This document shows, one piece after another, positions 32,924 through 40,757 of a stretch of DNA of 47,974 bases; position 1 is the first letter of the stretch; every line of letters begins with the position of its first letter. The position numbers were made by a program, and so were the translations under genes. Where the stretch lies: positions 1-47,974 of the forward strand of contig NZ_QGTH01000018.1 of assembly GCF_003182075.1 (NCBI RefSeq). Direction: 5' to 3'. The stretch comes from Finegoldia magna. Its GTDB lineage: Bacteria; Bacillota; Clostridia; Tissierellales; Peptoniphilaceae. The notes beneath the pieces are model-generated. The model ran no database searches and was not told the DNA's origin. It was given only the letters and a program-made list of their open reading frames with translations.

Positions 32924-33901
32924 ATGAAAGAAATAGTTAAATTTGAATACTATTATGGCAATGAAGCAGAACAATATTCATTTTTTAGGATTCCCAAAAC
33001 TTTGTTTACCGACTTAAATTTTAAAAAACTATCCGTAGAAGCAAAAATTCTTTATGGAATTCTACTCGATAGAATGAGCTTGTCAATTAAGAATAAATGG
33101 TTAGATGAAGAAAACAAGGTATACATCATCTATACCATAGAAGAAATTATGGAAGTATTAAACTGGGGGAGAAATAAGTCGGTCAAAGTAATGAAAGAAA
33201 TTGAAGAGATAGGATTATTAGAGAAAAAGAGGTTAGGACTTGGAAAGCCAAATTTACTTTATGTAAAGAACTTTATTTACACAGAAAATAATAAAACTAC
33301 AGAAGTTTCAAAAGCAAACCTCAAGAAGTTTAAAAAACAAACTTCAGGAAGTTTAGAAAACAAACCTCAAGAAGTTTCAAAAGAGGACTCTAATAATACT
33401 AATATTAATAATACTGAAACTAATAATACTGATTTTAATAATACCACCCCCATATCCCCCTTAGAAAAGCTAGGAGAAAAATCACAAAAAACTTTGGAGG
33501 AGGAAGAATTAAAAGAAACTATAAAAAAGAATATATCTTATGAAACCTTTGAAAAAGTTAGAATAGAAGAAAAGAAGCAAGTAGATGTAATGATAAATGT
33601 ACTTGTAAAAGCCTTAACTAGCTTTACAAACATTAAAATAGGAGGGAGGCATATATCCAATGAAAATTTTAAAGAAAGATTTCTAAGTCTTAACTATAAA
33701 CACATAGACTATGTTTTGAAATACCTAAGAGAAAATGCTCCAAAGGATATTAGAAACATTAATGCTTATCTACTGACTCTCTTATACAATGCAGATGAAA
33801 ATATTAGAAACATAGAAGTCATAAAGAGAGAAAATCAGAAAAGAGAAAACTATGACTATAGTAACGATGAGGATATATGGAGAGAAATTTTAAATACTTG
33901 A
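32924..33901 (+). CDS. Replication initiator protein A (RepA N-terminal family)
   Basis: 325-aa replication initiator type protein. The N-terminal winged-helix domain (residues 1-115) has the family pattern: YFRI/FFRIPKTLF, LSVEAKILYGILLDRMSLS and NWGRNKSVKVMKEIEEIGLLEKKR. The middle (about 125-175) is low-complexity and rich in Asn and Thr; the C-terminal part is a helical domain ending in NIRNINAYLLTLLYN, similar to the DnaD/RepA C-terminal region. The ATG at 32924 is preferred over 32921 because the G-run binding site is nearer an optimal distance. It suggests the excised circle can replicate. Confidence 0.88.
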   Translation: MKEIVKFEYYYGNEAEQYSFFRIPKTLFTDLNFKKLSVEAKILYGILLDRMSLSIKNKWLDEENKVYIIYTIEEIMEVLNWGRNKSVKVMKEIEEIGLLEKKRLGLGKPNLLYVKNFIYTENNKTTEVSKANLKKFKKQTSGSLENKPQEVSKEDSNNTNINNTETNNTDFNNTTPISPLEKLGEKSQKTLEEEELKETIKKNISYETFEKVRIEEKKQVDVMINVLVKALTSFTNIKIGGRHISNENFKERFLSLNYKHIDYVLKYLRENAPKDIRNINAYLLTLLYNADENIRNIEVIKRENQKRENYDYSNDEDIWREILNT

Positions 33902-33915
33902 TAGGAGAGGAGCAT

Positions 33916-34773
33916 ATGGAATTAATAAAAGAAATCCTAGAACAGAAAATAAAAAATGCAGAAACAAATAGTCCATCAAAAGATGAAGAAAATAGGAGTT
34001 ATATAGATCAAGAAACAGGATTAAAATATTGTGCAAAATGTAAAACACCAATTGAAAAAGAAATAGACTTCTTTGGAGAAATAAAAAAAGTTGGTATTTT
34101 ATGTCAATGTAAAAAAGAAAGACAAAAATTAGAGGAAGAAAAAAGAAAAGAAAATAAAAGGCTTTTGAAAATTGAACACTTAAAAAAAGAGTGTTTTTCT
34201 GATCCTATCCTATTAAATTGGAATTTTAAAAATATGGACAAAGACAGTGAGCATGAAAAAGTAGCAAAAAACTATGTTGAAAAATTTGATGAAATATATG
34301 AAAACAATATAGGTCTAATTCTTACAGGGAATGTTGGTTGTGGGAAAACTTACTTTGCAAGTGCCATAGCAAATGCTTTACTAGAAAAAGAAATATCAGT
34401 CAAAATGACAAATTTTTCTGTAATTTTAAATGATATGACTAACTTTGAGATTGATAAAAGTAAGTATATAAACAATCTAAATCGAAAGGAACTATTAATT
34501 ATCGATGATTTTGGAATGGAAAGAGATACAGATTTTGCAGCTGAGCATATCTTTAACATAATAGATAGTAGATATAGAAGTGGGAAACCTCTAATTATAA
34601 CAACAAACTTAAATATATCAGCTTTAACTAATCCTGAAACTATAAAAGATAAAAGAATTTATTCAAGGATACTTGAAATATGCAGTCCCATTATATTTAC
34701 AGGAGAAAATAGAAGAATAGAAAAAATGAAGGAGAAATCAAAATTAGCCTATGAAATATTAAAAAAAGAATGA
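33916..34773 (+). CDS. DnaC/IstB-like ATPase (helicase loader type)
   Basis: 285-aa AAA ATPase. A Cys-rich segment (CAKCK at about 39-43 and CQCKKER at about 62) forms a zinc-binding-like knuckle, followed by a charged helix, then Walker A GNVGCGKT (about 138-145), Walker B LLIIDDFGME (about 193-202) and the sensor segment PLIITTNLN. In Tn1549-type elements it follows repA and is thought to load helicase. The ATG at 33916 is chosen because AGAGGAG lies four bases upstream; it follows repA by 14 bases. Confidence 0.88.
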   Translation: MELIKEILEQKIKNAETNSPSKDEENRSYIDQETGLKYCAKCKTPIEKEIDFFGEIKKVGILCQCKKERQKLEEEKRKENKRLLKIEHLKKECFSDPILLNWNFKNMDKDSEHEKVAKNYVEKFDEIYENNIGLILTGNVGCGKTYFASAIANALLEKEISVKMTNFSVILNDMTNFEIDKSKYINNLNRKELLIIDDFGMERDTDFAAEHIFNIIDSRYRSGKPLIITTNLNISALTNPETIKDKRIYSRILEICSPIIFTGENRRIEKMKEKSKLAYEILKKE

Positions 34774-34787
34774 AAGTAGGTGAGTGA

Positions 34788-35279
34788 ATGCAAAATGATG
34801 ATATAAATAGCAGAACAATAGCCATAGTAAAAAAAGCAAGTATAGTAACAGCCAAGCAAGTTATAAATTTGATGAAGAAAATATTAGAAATAAATAAACA
34901 TAAAGAGCAGACAGAACAGTCAAGACCCTTAGAAAAATTTAAAAAAGTAAAAGTAAAAGACCTCGTAAAAAAAGGTAAAGTAGAAACCTTAGAATTAAAT
35001 GACATAGACTTAAAAGCATTGAAAAAAGAATTAAAAAGATATGGGGTGAAATTTTCCATAAAGAAAGATTTAGAAAATGGAAACAACATTATCTTTTTTC
35101 AAGCAAAAGATATAAAAGTAATGGAACAAGCTTTTAAAAAGACAGTCCAGAAATTTACTAAAGATAAGTCAAGAAAAAGGAAATCTGTAATAGAAAGGCT
35201 TAATGACTTCAAGGATAAAGTCAAAGATACTATTGACAGAGATAAGGTTAAACATAAACATCAGGAACAAAGTTTATAA
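34788..35279 (+). CDS. PcfB family protein (DUF3801)
   Basis: 163-aa basic protein of the PcfB type found ahead of the coupling protein in conjugative elements; in the pCF10 system PcfB helps bring relaxosome and T4SS together. The family elements seen are AKQVINLMKKILE (about 22-34), the LELNDIDLKALKKELKRYGVKFS segment in two overlapping pieces at about 68-90, and FFQAKDIKVMEQAFKK (about 103-118). The C-terminus is Lys-rich. AGGTGA precedes the ATG. Confidence 0.8.
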   Translation: MQNDDINSRTIAIVKKASIVTAKQVINLMKKILEINKHKEQTEQSRPLEKFKKVKVKDLVKKGKVETLELNDIDLKALKKELKRYGVKFSIKKDLENGNNIIFFQAKDIKVMEQAFKKTVQKFTKDKSRKRKSVIERLNDFKDKVKDTIDRDKVKHKHQEQSL

Positions 35280-35318
35280 TAAAAACACTTGGATATATAA
35301 TATATATGATGAGAAGGC

Positions 35319-35458
35319 ATGAATAGCTTTATTGTTGAATACTATGAAAAAGAAGATGGGAATCATCCAGTAGAAGAATTTCTCTTATCTATAGATAAAA
35401 AATGAGAACAGAAGCATTAGGGAAAAAACTAAAAAATACCTTTGAAAGTAAAATATAA
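35319..35458 (+). pseudogene. Decayed HigB/Gp49-like toxin gene
   Basis: A first frame (35319-35405) reads MNSFIVEYYEKEDGNHPVEEFLL and stops; this is the usual opening of Gp49/HigB-like RelE-superfamily toxins (quoted residues shortened). A second frame from 35402 continues with MRTEALGKKLKN, which would join the first if one A were restored in the A-run at 35397-35402. The product would still end early at 35458, missing the catalytic C-terminus. No antitoxin gene follows. GAGAAGG precedes the ATG. Confidence 0.6.
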
Positions 35459-35476
35459 GTATAATGGTGGTTCAAA

Positions 35477-35683
35477 ATGACAAATAAAAGAATATGTCCC
35501 ATATGTAACTCAAAGATGAGGCAACAGTTTATAGGTTTATTACATTGCAAGTGTGGTATAAGCTATCATAAAGATTTAGGATATTTTAAAAGAAATGAAA
35601 ATATGATGTTTGTCTTGGAAAGAAAAAAGATAGGTAAAAAAATAAAACAAGTTCCAGTAATAAGATATAAAAAAGATAAATAA
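35477..35683 (+). CDS. Small zinc-ribbon-like protein, 68 aa
   Basis: Unrecognised family. CPICNSKM (residues 7-14) and CKCG (about 24-27) give a four-Cys knuckle typical of a zinc ribbon; the rest is basic, with a Lys-rich end. GGTGG lies upstream of the ATG. It lies between the decayed toxin and the coupling protein gene, a position often held by small cargo genes in related elements. Confidence 0.65.
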   Translation: MTNKRICPICNSKMRQQFIGLLHCKCGISYHKDLGYFKRNENMMFVLERKKIGKKIKQVPVIRYKKDK

Positions 35684-35692
35684 AATACTAAT

Positions 35693-35716
35693 GGGTAGAG
35701 AAATCTACTCTTTTTT
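35693..35716 (+). terminator. GAAA-tetraloop hairpin with T-run ahead of virD4
   Basis: GGGTAGA and TCTACTC pair over 7 bp around GAAA, followed by six T. The T-run ends 11 bases before the start codon and abuts the ribosome binding site. Confidence 0.75.
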
Positions 35717-35727
35717 ATGGAGAGGAA

Positions 35728-37530
35728 GTGATTAATTCGAAAATACTAAATGAAATAATAAAAGATATAAAAAATGTTTTTAAGATAAGAGATAAGAAGA
35801 AATTTGTATTAGAAAATCTTCCTTACCTCTTATTTTTTTATATAGGAAATATCTTTGCAAGCCATGTCAACTCTTATGTAGGAGGAGATATAATAGATAG
35901 AATTCTAGTAGCTTTTAGTCAAATAGATACTTTAAACTATATTCCATCATTAAAAATAAAAAACCTGATACCCGGTCTAATTCTATCAGTAGCTATTAAG
36001 TTAATCCTTATACAGAAAAAGAAAAATGCAAAAAAGTTTAGAGAGGGCAGAGAATATGGATCGGCAAGATGGGGAAATGAAAAAGACATTGAGCCATACA
36101 TTGACAAGAAGTTTGAAAACAATGTGCTATTAACTCAAACTGAAAGACTTACCATGAACAATAGACCTAAAAATCCAAAATATGCGAGAAATAAAAATGT
36201 ATTGGTAATTGGAGGTTCTGGTAGTGGTAAAACAAGGTTTTTTGTAAAGCCAAATCTCATGCAAATGCACTCTTCATATGTAGTAACTGATCCAAAAGGA
36301 ACATTAGTCTTGGAATGTGGGAAAATGTTGGAAAGAAATGGATATGAGATAAAAATACTAAACACAATAAACTTTAAAAAATCCATGAGATATAATCCAT
36401 TTGCATATTTGAAAAGTGAAAAAGATATTTTGAAATTAGTACAAACAATAATTGCAAATACAAAGGGAGAAGGAGAAAAATCAACTGAGGATTTTTGGGT
36501 GAAAGCTGAAAAACTCTATTACACAGCACTTATAGGATATATCTGGTATGAAGCTCCTAAAGAAGAACAGAACTTTACAACTTTACTTGCTATGATAGAT
36601 GCAAGTGAGGTAAGAGAAGAAGATGAAAATTTTAAAAATGCAGTAGACTATATGTTTGAAGCATTAGAAAAAGAAAAGCCAAATCATTTCGCAGTAAAAC
36701 AATATAAGAAATACAAACTTGCAGCAGGAAAAACTGCCAAATCAATCCTTATATCCTGTGGAGCAAGGCTTGCTCCATTTGATATTCAGGAACTTAGGGA
36801 CTTAATGAAAGAAGATGAACTGGAGCTTGATACACTTGGAGAAAAGAAAACAGCTTTATTCGTAATAATATCGGATACAGATGATACATTTAACTTTGTA
36901 GTATCAATAATGTACTCACAATTATTTAATCTATTATGTGATAAAGCAGATGACGAATATGGCGGAAGACTTCCTGTTCATGTGAGATGCCTACTTGATG
37001 AATTCGCAAATATCGGCTTAATTCCTAAATTTGAAAAGCTGATAGCAACTATTAGAAGTAGAGAAATATCAGCTTGTATAATATTACAAGCACAATCACA
37101 ACTAAAAAGTATCTATAAAGATAATGCAGATACCATAGTTGGCAATTGTGATTCTACATTATTTTTAGGAGGCAAAGAAAGAACAACATTAAAAGAATTA
37201 TCTGAAAGCCTGGGCAAAGAAACCATAGACCTATATAACACATCAGAAACAAGATCAAATCAAAAGAGCTTTGGTTTAAATTATCAAAAAACCGGTAAGG
37301 AACTTATGAGTCAAGATGAAATAACTGTAATGGACGGTGGTAAGTGTATATACCAGCTAAGAGGAGTAAGACCTTTCTTATCTTATAAATTTGACATAAC
37401 TAAACATAAGAATTATAAGTTCCTTGAAGATTATGATAAGAGAAATATATTTGACATAGAGAAATACCTACAGAGAAAAGATGAGGTTAAGTTAAAAGAG
37501 AGTATGGTAGTTGAAATATTAGATGAATAA
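35728..37530 (+). CDS. VirD4/TraG-type conjugation coupling protein
   Basis: 600-aa type IV coupling ATPase linking the relaxosome to the secretion channel. Two membrane segments (about 28-50 and 75-95) come first; GSARWGNEKDIEPY is the family segment before Walker A GGSGSGKTRFF (about 161-171); YVVTDPKGTL follows; Walker B is LLDEFANIGLIP (about 420-431). GTG is the start, with GGAG five bases ahead. Full length. Confidence 0.93.
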   Translation: MINSKILNEIIKDIKNVFKIRDKKKFVLENLPYLLFFYIGNIFASHVNSYVGGDIIDRILVAFSQIDTLNYIPSLKIKNLIPGLILSVAIKLILIQKKKNAKKFREGREYGSARWGNEKDIEPYIDKKFENNVLLTQTERLTMNNRPKNPKYARNKNVLVIGGSGSGKTRFFVKPNLMQMHSSYVVTDPKGTLVLECGKMLERNGYEIKILNTINFKKSMRYNPFAYLKSEKDILKLVQTIIANTKGEGEKSTEDFWVKAEKLYYTALIGYIWYEAPKEEQNFTTLLAMIDASEVREEDENFKNAVDYMFEALEKEKPNHFAVKQYKKYKLAAGKTAKSILISCGARLAPFDIQELRDLMKEDELELDTLGEKKTALFVIISDTDDTFNFVVSIMYSQLFNLLCDKADDEYGGRLPVHVRCLLDEFANIGLIPKFEKLIATIRSREISACIILQAQSQLKSIYKDNADTIVGNCDSTLFLGGKERTTLKELSESLGKETIDLYNTSETRSNQKSFGLNYQKTGKELMSQDEITVMDGGKCIYQLRGVRPFLSYKFDITKHKNYKFLEDYDKRNIFDIEKYLQRKDEVKLKESMVVEILDE

Positions 37531-37581
37531 ATTTAAAATTAGAAGTAAGATAGCTATTTAGGAAAGATTAAAAGGAAATAC

Positions 37582-37610
37582 TTGACAAAAAATATTTTAT
37601 AACATATAAT
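37582..37610 (+). promoter_or_regulatory. Consensus promoter upstream of AbiF RNA
   Basis: TTGACA (37582-37587) and TATAAT (37605-37610), both perfect, with 17-base spacing. It is the strongest promoter sequence visible inside the element. Confidence 0.8.
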
Positions 37611-37616
37611 AATTTC

Positions 37617-37662
37617 AACAGCACCCGACACGCCTCTTAACAATGCGGACCAAGTCGGGTCA
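37617..37662 (+). ncRNA. Structured RNA upstream of AbiF-type gene
   Basis: ACCCGAC (37623-37629) and GTCGGGT (37654-37660) close a 7-bp stem over an interior CGC/GCG helix (37631-37633 and 37645-37647) and unpaired CCTCTTAACAAT. It starts right after a consensus promoter and ends about 20 bases before the Abi start codon. It is much more GC-rich than its surroundings and no T-run follows it. Its position and layout match the AbiF RNA motif described upstream of Abi_2 family genes by comparative RNA searches; assignment is from memory and shape, not from a covariance model. Confidence 0.6.
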
Positions 37663-37681
37663 TTTGATTTTAGGAGAAAAA

Positions 37682-38548
37682 ATGAAAAAAATCTATCAAG
37701 AACCGATTAGTATAGAAAATCAAGTAAAAAACTTAATAGACTTAGGACTTTTAGTAGAAGATAAAACTTATGCTAAGAAAATTCTTGGAAGAATATCCTA
37801 TTACAGGCTGATTAAAGCTTATAGTATCACATTAAAAAAAGATGGAAGATATATATCAGGAATAAGTTTTGAAGATATTGTAAGTTTATATAAATTTGAT
37901 AGAGAACTTAGACAACTCATATTTGAAATAATAGAACATATTGAAGTTTCTTTAAGAGCAGTTATCACAAACTATTTTTCTTTAAAATATGGAAATTTTG
38001 GCTACAAAGATTTGTCAAATGTGGGAAAATATAAAAACAGATATAAAGAAGCATTAAATGATTTAGAAAGAGAAACAAAAAGAAATAGACGCTCACCATT
38101 TATAAAAAACTTTAAAGACAATTATGAAGGTGGAGAAATTCCGCTATATGCAGTGATAGAAGTAGCAAGTTTTGGAACTTTATCTAAAATGTATAAAAAT
38201 ATGAAAAATGAAGATAAAAGTAAAATTGCAAAAGTCTTTCATACAGACTACCATTACTTTGAATCTTGGATAGAAAATTTTGCCTATATAAGAAATATAT
38301 GTGCCCATTATGGCAGGCTATATGGAGCAAAGCTTACAAAATCACCAAAGCTATATAAAGAATATTTAAAAAATAACATTTCAAACAATACAATATTTGC
38401 TACATTAGTTAATCTTAAAATAGTTTCTGAAGAAGAAAATTACAAAAATTTTTATCATGATCTAACAGCACTAATAGCAAGATATGAAAATATTGAATTA
38501 AGACATGTTGGCTTTATAGAAAACTGGAAAGAATTACTAAAACCATAA
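37682..38548 (+). CDS. AbiF/AbiD-type abortive infection protein (Abi_2, HEPN)
   Basis: 288-aa Abi_2 family protein. The opening YQEPISIENQVKNLIDLGL and the ILGRISYYRLIKAYS segment (about 38-52) are typical; LYKFDRELRQLIFEIIEHIEVSLR follows in the middle region (shown in parts), and RNICAHYGRLY (about 203-213) holds the HEPN RNase motif R-x4-H. Such proteins are RNA-cleaving toxins in phage defence. AGGAG lies six bases before the ATG at 37682. It interrupts the conjugation genes as cargo and is preceded by a structured RNA. A terminator follows. Confidence 0.88.
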   Translation: MKKIYQEPISIENQVKNLIDLGLLVEDKTYAKKILGRISYYRLIKAYSITLKKDGRYISGISFEDIVSLYKFDRELRQLIFEIIEHIEVSLRAVITNYFSLKYGNFGYKDLSNVGKYKNRYKEALNDLERETKRNRRSPFIKNFKDNYEGGEIPLYAVIEVASFGTLSKMYKNMKNEDKSKIAKVFHTDYHYFESWIENFAYIRNICAHYGRLYGAKLTKSPKLYKEYLKNNISNNTIFATLVNLKIVSEEENYKNFYHDLTALIARYENIELRHVGFIENWKELLKP

Positions 38549-38566
38549 AATTAAATAGAGAAATTT

Positions 38567-38596
38567 ACACCGAAAAAAACATTTCGGTGTTTTTTT
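38567..38596 (+). terminator. Terminator after Abi gene
   Basis: ACACCGAAA and TTTCGGTGT with a 6-base loop, then TTTTTT. It is followed within 20 bases by a strong ribosome binding site and a 10-residue frame. Confidence 0.85.
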
Positions 38597-38614
38597 ATGC
38601 CCAAAGGAGGAAGA

Positions 38615-38647
38615 ATGAAATATATACGAGATGAGCCGAAAAAATAA
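38615..38647 (+). CDS. 10-residue open frame with strong RBS
   Basis: AAAGGAGG (38603-38610) stands ahead of an ATG that encodes MKYIRDEPKK and stops. It is either a leader peptide or the stub of a deleted gene; the following 40 bases hold no frame. A second hairpin (38688-38716) comes before ssb. Confidence 0.3.
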   Translation: MKYIRDEPKK

Positions 38648-38687
38648 GATACAGAGAAAAATGAAATATTAATGAATTAGAAGTAGA

Positions 38688-38716
38688 AGCGATAGAGAAA
38701 ACTATCGCTTTTTTTT
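38688..38716 (+). terminator. Hairpin with T-run ahead of ssb
   Basis: AGCGATAG and CTATCGCT with a 6-base loop, followed by seven T. The T-run ends 23 bases before the ssb start. Confidence 0.8.
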
Positions 38717-38739
38717 ATGGAATAAAGGAGATAGAACAA

Positions 38740-39063
38740 ATGGAAAGAGAAATGCTAAATATTAATGGAAATCTAGTAGGAGAAATAAAAACAACTGCAA
38801 TAGATACAAAGGAAGGAGAAAAAGAGGTAGCTAACTTCACAATAGTTAGAAAGAACAAAGAAGAAGGAAAGGTTAAAAAAGAATATATCTACTGTAATCT
38901 CTACGGGGAAAAGGCAAAAAGTGTGAAGGAATTTAAAAGTGGAGAATACATCCATATTTTTGGATATTTTAAGGAAACAAAAAAAGAAGACAAGACATTT
39001 AAAAATTTTATCGTAAAGCACATAAATAAAATTGAAAAAGAAGAAAAAGAGGAGGAAATATAA
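38740..39063 (+). CDS. Single-stranded DNA-binding protein (OB fold)
   Basis: 107-aa SSB-like protein. The pattern is that of the SSB OB-fold: NINGNLVGEI at the start, VANFTIVRKN (about 29-38), EYIYCNLYGEKAKSV (about 47-61), GEYIHIFGYFKE (about 68-79). It lacks the long acidic tail of housekeeping SSB but ends in a run of Lys and Glu. Elements carry such proteins to protect transferred strands. AAGGAG precedes the ATG; the stop is adjacent to the Maff2 start. Confidence 0.82.
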   Translation: MEREMLNINGNLVGEIKTTAIDTKEGEKEVANFTIVRKNKEEGKVKKEYIYCNLYGEKAKSVKEFKSGEYIHIFGYFKETKKEDKTFKNFIVKHINKIEKEEKEEEI

Positions 39064-39279
39064 ATGGAATTTTTTACACAAGCAGTAAATGTATTAAAAA
39101 TATTAGTTACAGCAATTGGTGCAGGGCTTGGAGCATGGGGTGTTATCAACCTGATGGAAGGTTATGGGAATGACAACCCTGGTGCTAAATCTCAAGGTAT
39201 TAAGCAGCTTATGGCTGGAGGGGGAATTGTACTCATAGGTTTAAAACTAATACCGCTATTAGCAAACGTGTTAAAATAA
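39064..39279 (+). CDS. Maff2 family protein (VirB2/pilin-like)
   Basis: 71-aa small membrane protein with two hydrophobic segments (about 9-30 and 48-68) and the family segment GAWGVINLMEGYGNDNPGAKSQG between them (shown for recognition in parts: GAWGVINLMEGYG, NPGAKSQG). Maff2 proteins sit ahead of the TrbL/VirB6 gene in Tn1549-type elements and resemble VirB2 pilins in size and layout. GAGGAAAT precedes the ATG. Confidence 0.9.
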   Translation: MEFFTQAVNVLKILVTAIGAGLGAWGVINLMEGYGNDNPGAKSQGIKQLMAGGGIVLIGLKLIPLLANVLK

Positions 39280-39280
39280 A

Positions 39281-40144
39281 ATGTTTAATATAGTAGATAA
39301 GATCAAAGAGTTTTTTTCGGAGATACTTATTGATATGATCAAGGAAAATTTAAGCGGAATGCTCCTTGATATAAATGACAAAGTATCAACGATAGCAAAT
39401 GAGGTAGGAAAGACTCCGAGTGGATGGAACTCGGAGGTTTTCCACTTCATAAAGTCTATTTCAGAAAATGTTATACTTCCCATAGCAGGTCTTATCATAA
39501 CGGCTGTACTATGTATTGAATTAATTCAAATGGTAATGAACAAAAATAATATGCATGACACAGATACCTTTGATTTTTTTAAATATATGATAAAAATGTG
39601 GATAGCAGTATGGCTTGTATCTCATGCTTTTGACTTTTCTATGGCAGTATTTGATGTGGCACAGAATTTAATAGGAAAGGCAGCAGGTGTGGCAAATGCT
39701 AGTGCAAAAGTTTCTCCAGGTGATATAGCTAATATGGTAGATAGCCTAAAAGGAGAGTCAATAGGAAAATTAATGACTATAGTACTAGAGACATCAATTG
39801 TAAAGATGATAATTCAAGGGATATCAATACTCATTACAGTTATTCTATACGGCAGGATGATAGAAATATATATTTATACTTCAGTTTGCGCCATACCTTT
39901 TGCCACAATGGGCAATAAAGAATGGGGAAGTATTGGAACAAACTATATAAGAGGGCTCTTCGCACTTGGCTTGCAAGGTTTATTCTTACTTATATGCGTA
40001 GGAATTTATGCCGTACTTGTTAAGACTTTAAATATATCAGACATACACAAAAGTATTTTTGAATTACTAGGATACACCTTAATACTTGGTATAACTATGA
40101 TGAAATCAGGAAGTATTGCAAAATCAATTTTAAATGCTCATTAA
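39281..40144 (+). CDS. VirB6/TrbL-like conjugal transfer membrane protein
   Basis: 287-aa polytopic protein of the inner-membrane channel of the T4SS (CD1112/TrbL type). About six membrane segments lie between residues 60 and 285; an amphipathic N-terminal helix comes first. PFATMGNKEWGSIGTNYIRG (about 205-224) is the family's conserved loop. The start has no strong ribosome binding site and follows the Maff2 stop by one base, so it relies on translational coupling. Confidence 0.88.
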   Translation: MFNIVDKIKEFFSEILIDMIKENLSGMLLDINDKVSTIANEVGKTPSGWNSEVFHFIKSISENVILPIAGLIITAVLCIELIQMVMNKNNMHDTDTFDFFKYMIKMWIAVWLVSHAFDFSMAVFDVAQNLIGKAAGVANASAKVSPGDIANMVDSLKGESIGKLMTIVLETSIVKMIIQGISILITVILYGRMIEIYIYTSVCAIPFATMGNKEWGSIGTNYIRGLFALGLQGLFLLICVGIYAVLVKTLNISDIHKSIFELLGYTLILGITMMKSGSIAKSILNAH

Positions 40145-40158
40145 TAAAAAAGGAGAAG

Positions 40159-40419
40159 ATGATGAAAATTAGAAGAAAAAAGGACAAAAAAATTAATTTT
40201 AAAACACTTGGAACAATAGGACTCCCAATACTTTTAATAGGGGGATATATTACAAGAGAAATACAAAATAGAATGATTATAAGAAAAACATTGGAAGTTT
40301 TAGATAATAGAGAAGAAACGAATGAAAAAGTCTTAGAAATAGCAGTGAATATGGGAAAATTATTAGAAGATCTGAACAGAGAAGATATATATGGATTTTA
40401 CTTAGAGGGGTTAGAATAA
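40159..40419 (+). CDS. Small single-pass membrane protein of T4SS operon
   Basis: 86-aa protein with a Lys-rich N-terminus, one membrane segment (about 18-34) and an acidic helical tail. I do not recognise the family; a small protein is common at this place between TrbL and PrgI. GGAGAAG precedes the ATG; a second ATG at 40162 is equally possible. Its stop overlaps the PrgI start (TAATG). Confidence 0.7.
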   Translation: MMKIRRKKDKKINFKTLGTIGLPILLIGGYITREIQNRMIIRKTLEVLDNREETNEKVLEIAVNMGKLLEDLNREDIYGFYLEGLE

Positions 40420-40757
40420 TGGCTTATGTAAATGTCCCAAAGGACTTAACAAAAGTAAAAACAAAGGTAGCTCTAAATCTAACAAAAAGACAATTAATTG
40501 GCTTTACAATTGCAGGTCTAATAGGCTTTCCAGTATATTTAATGGTAAAAAAAGTGCTGCCTAATGACCTATCTATGTTAATTATGATAGGTGTGTCTTT
40601 TCCTATAATATTTGCAACTCTTTATGAAAAGGACGGGATCTATTTTGAAAAATATTTAAAGTATATTATAGATAAGAAAAGACAGACAAGTATAAGGATA
40701 TACAAGACAGAATGTATTTATGATATAAAGAAACAAAGAAAGGAAAGGAGTAAATGA
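40419..40757 (+). CDS. PrgI family protein (VirB3-like)
   Basis: 112-aa T4SS membrane protein. The opening YVNVPKDLTKVKTKVALNLT (about 3-22) and the RQLIGFTIAGLIGFPVY segment (about 24-40) are typical of PrgI; two membrane helices follow. It would pair with VirB4 in the inner-membrane complex. It overlaps both neighbours (TAATG in front, ATGA behind), a tight operon. Confidence 0.9.
   Translation: MAYVNVPKDLTKVKTKVALNLTKRQLIGFTIAGLIGFPVYLMVKKVLPNDLSMLIMIGVSFPIIFATLYEKDGIYFEKYLKYIIDKKRQTSIRIYKTECIYDIKKQRKERSK

Noticed and set aside
33301-33450. Short repeated AATAATACT-type units inside repA, considered as iterons
   Set aside because: They encode the Asn/Thr linker of the protein and are imperfect; low-complexity coding sequence explains them. 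Plasmid-type iterons are not excluded, but no spacing pattern supports them.
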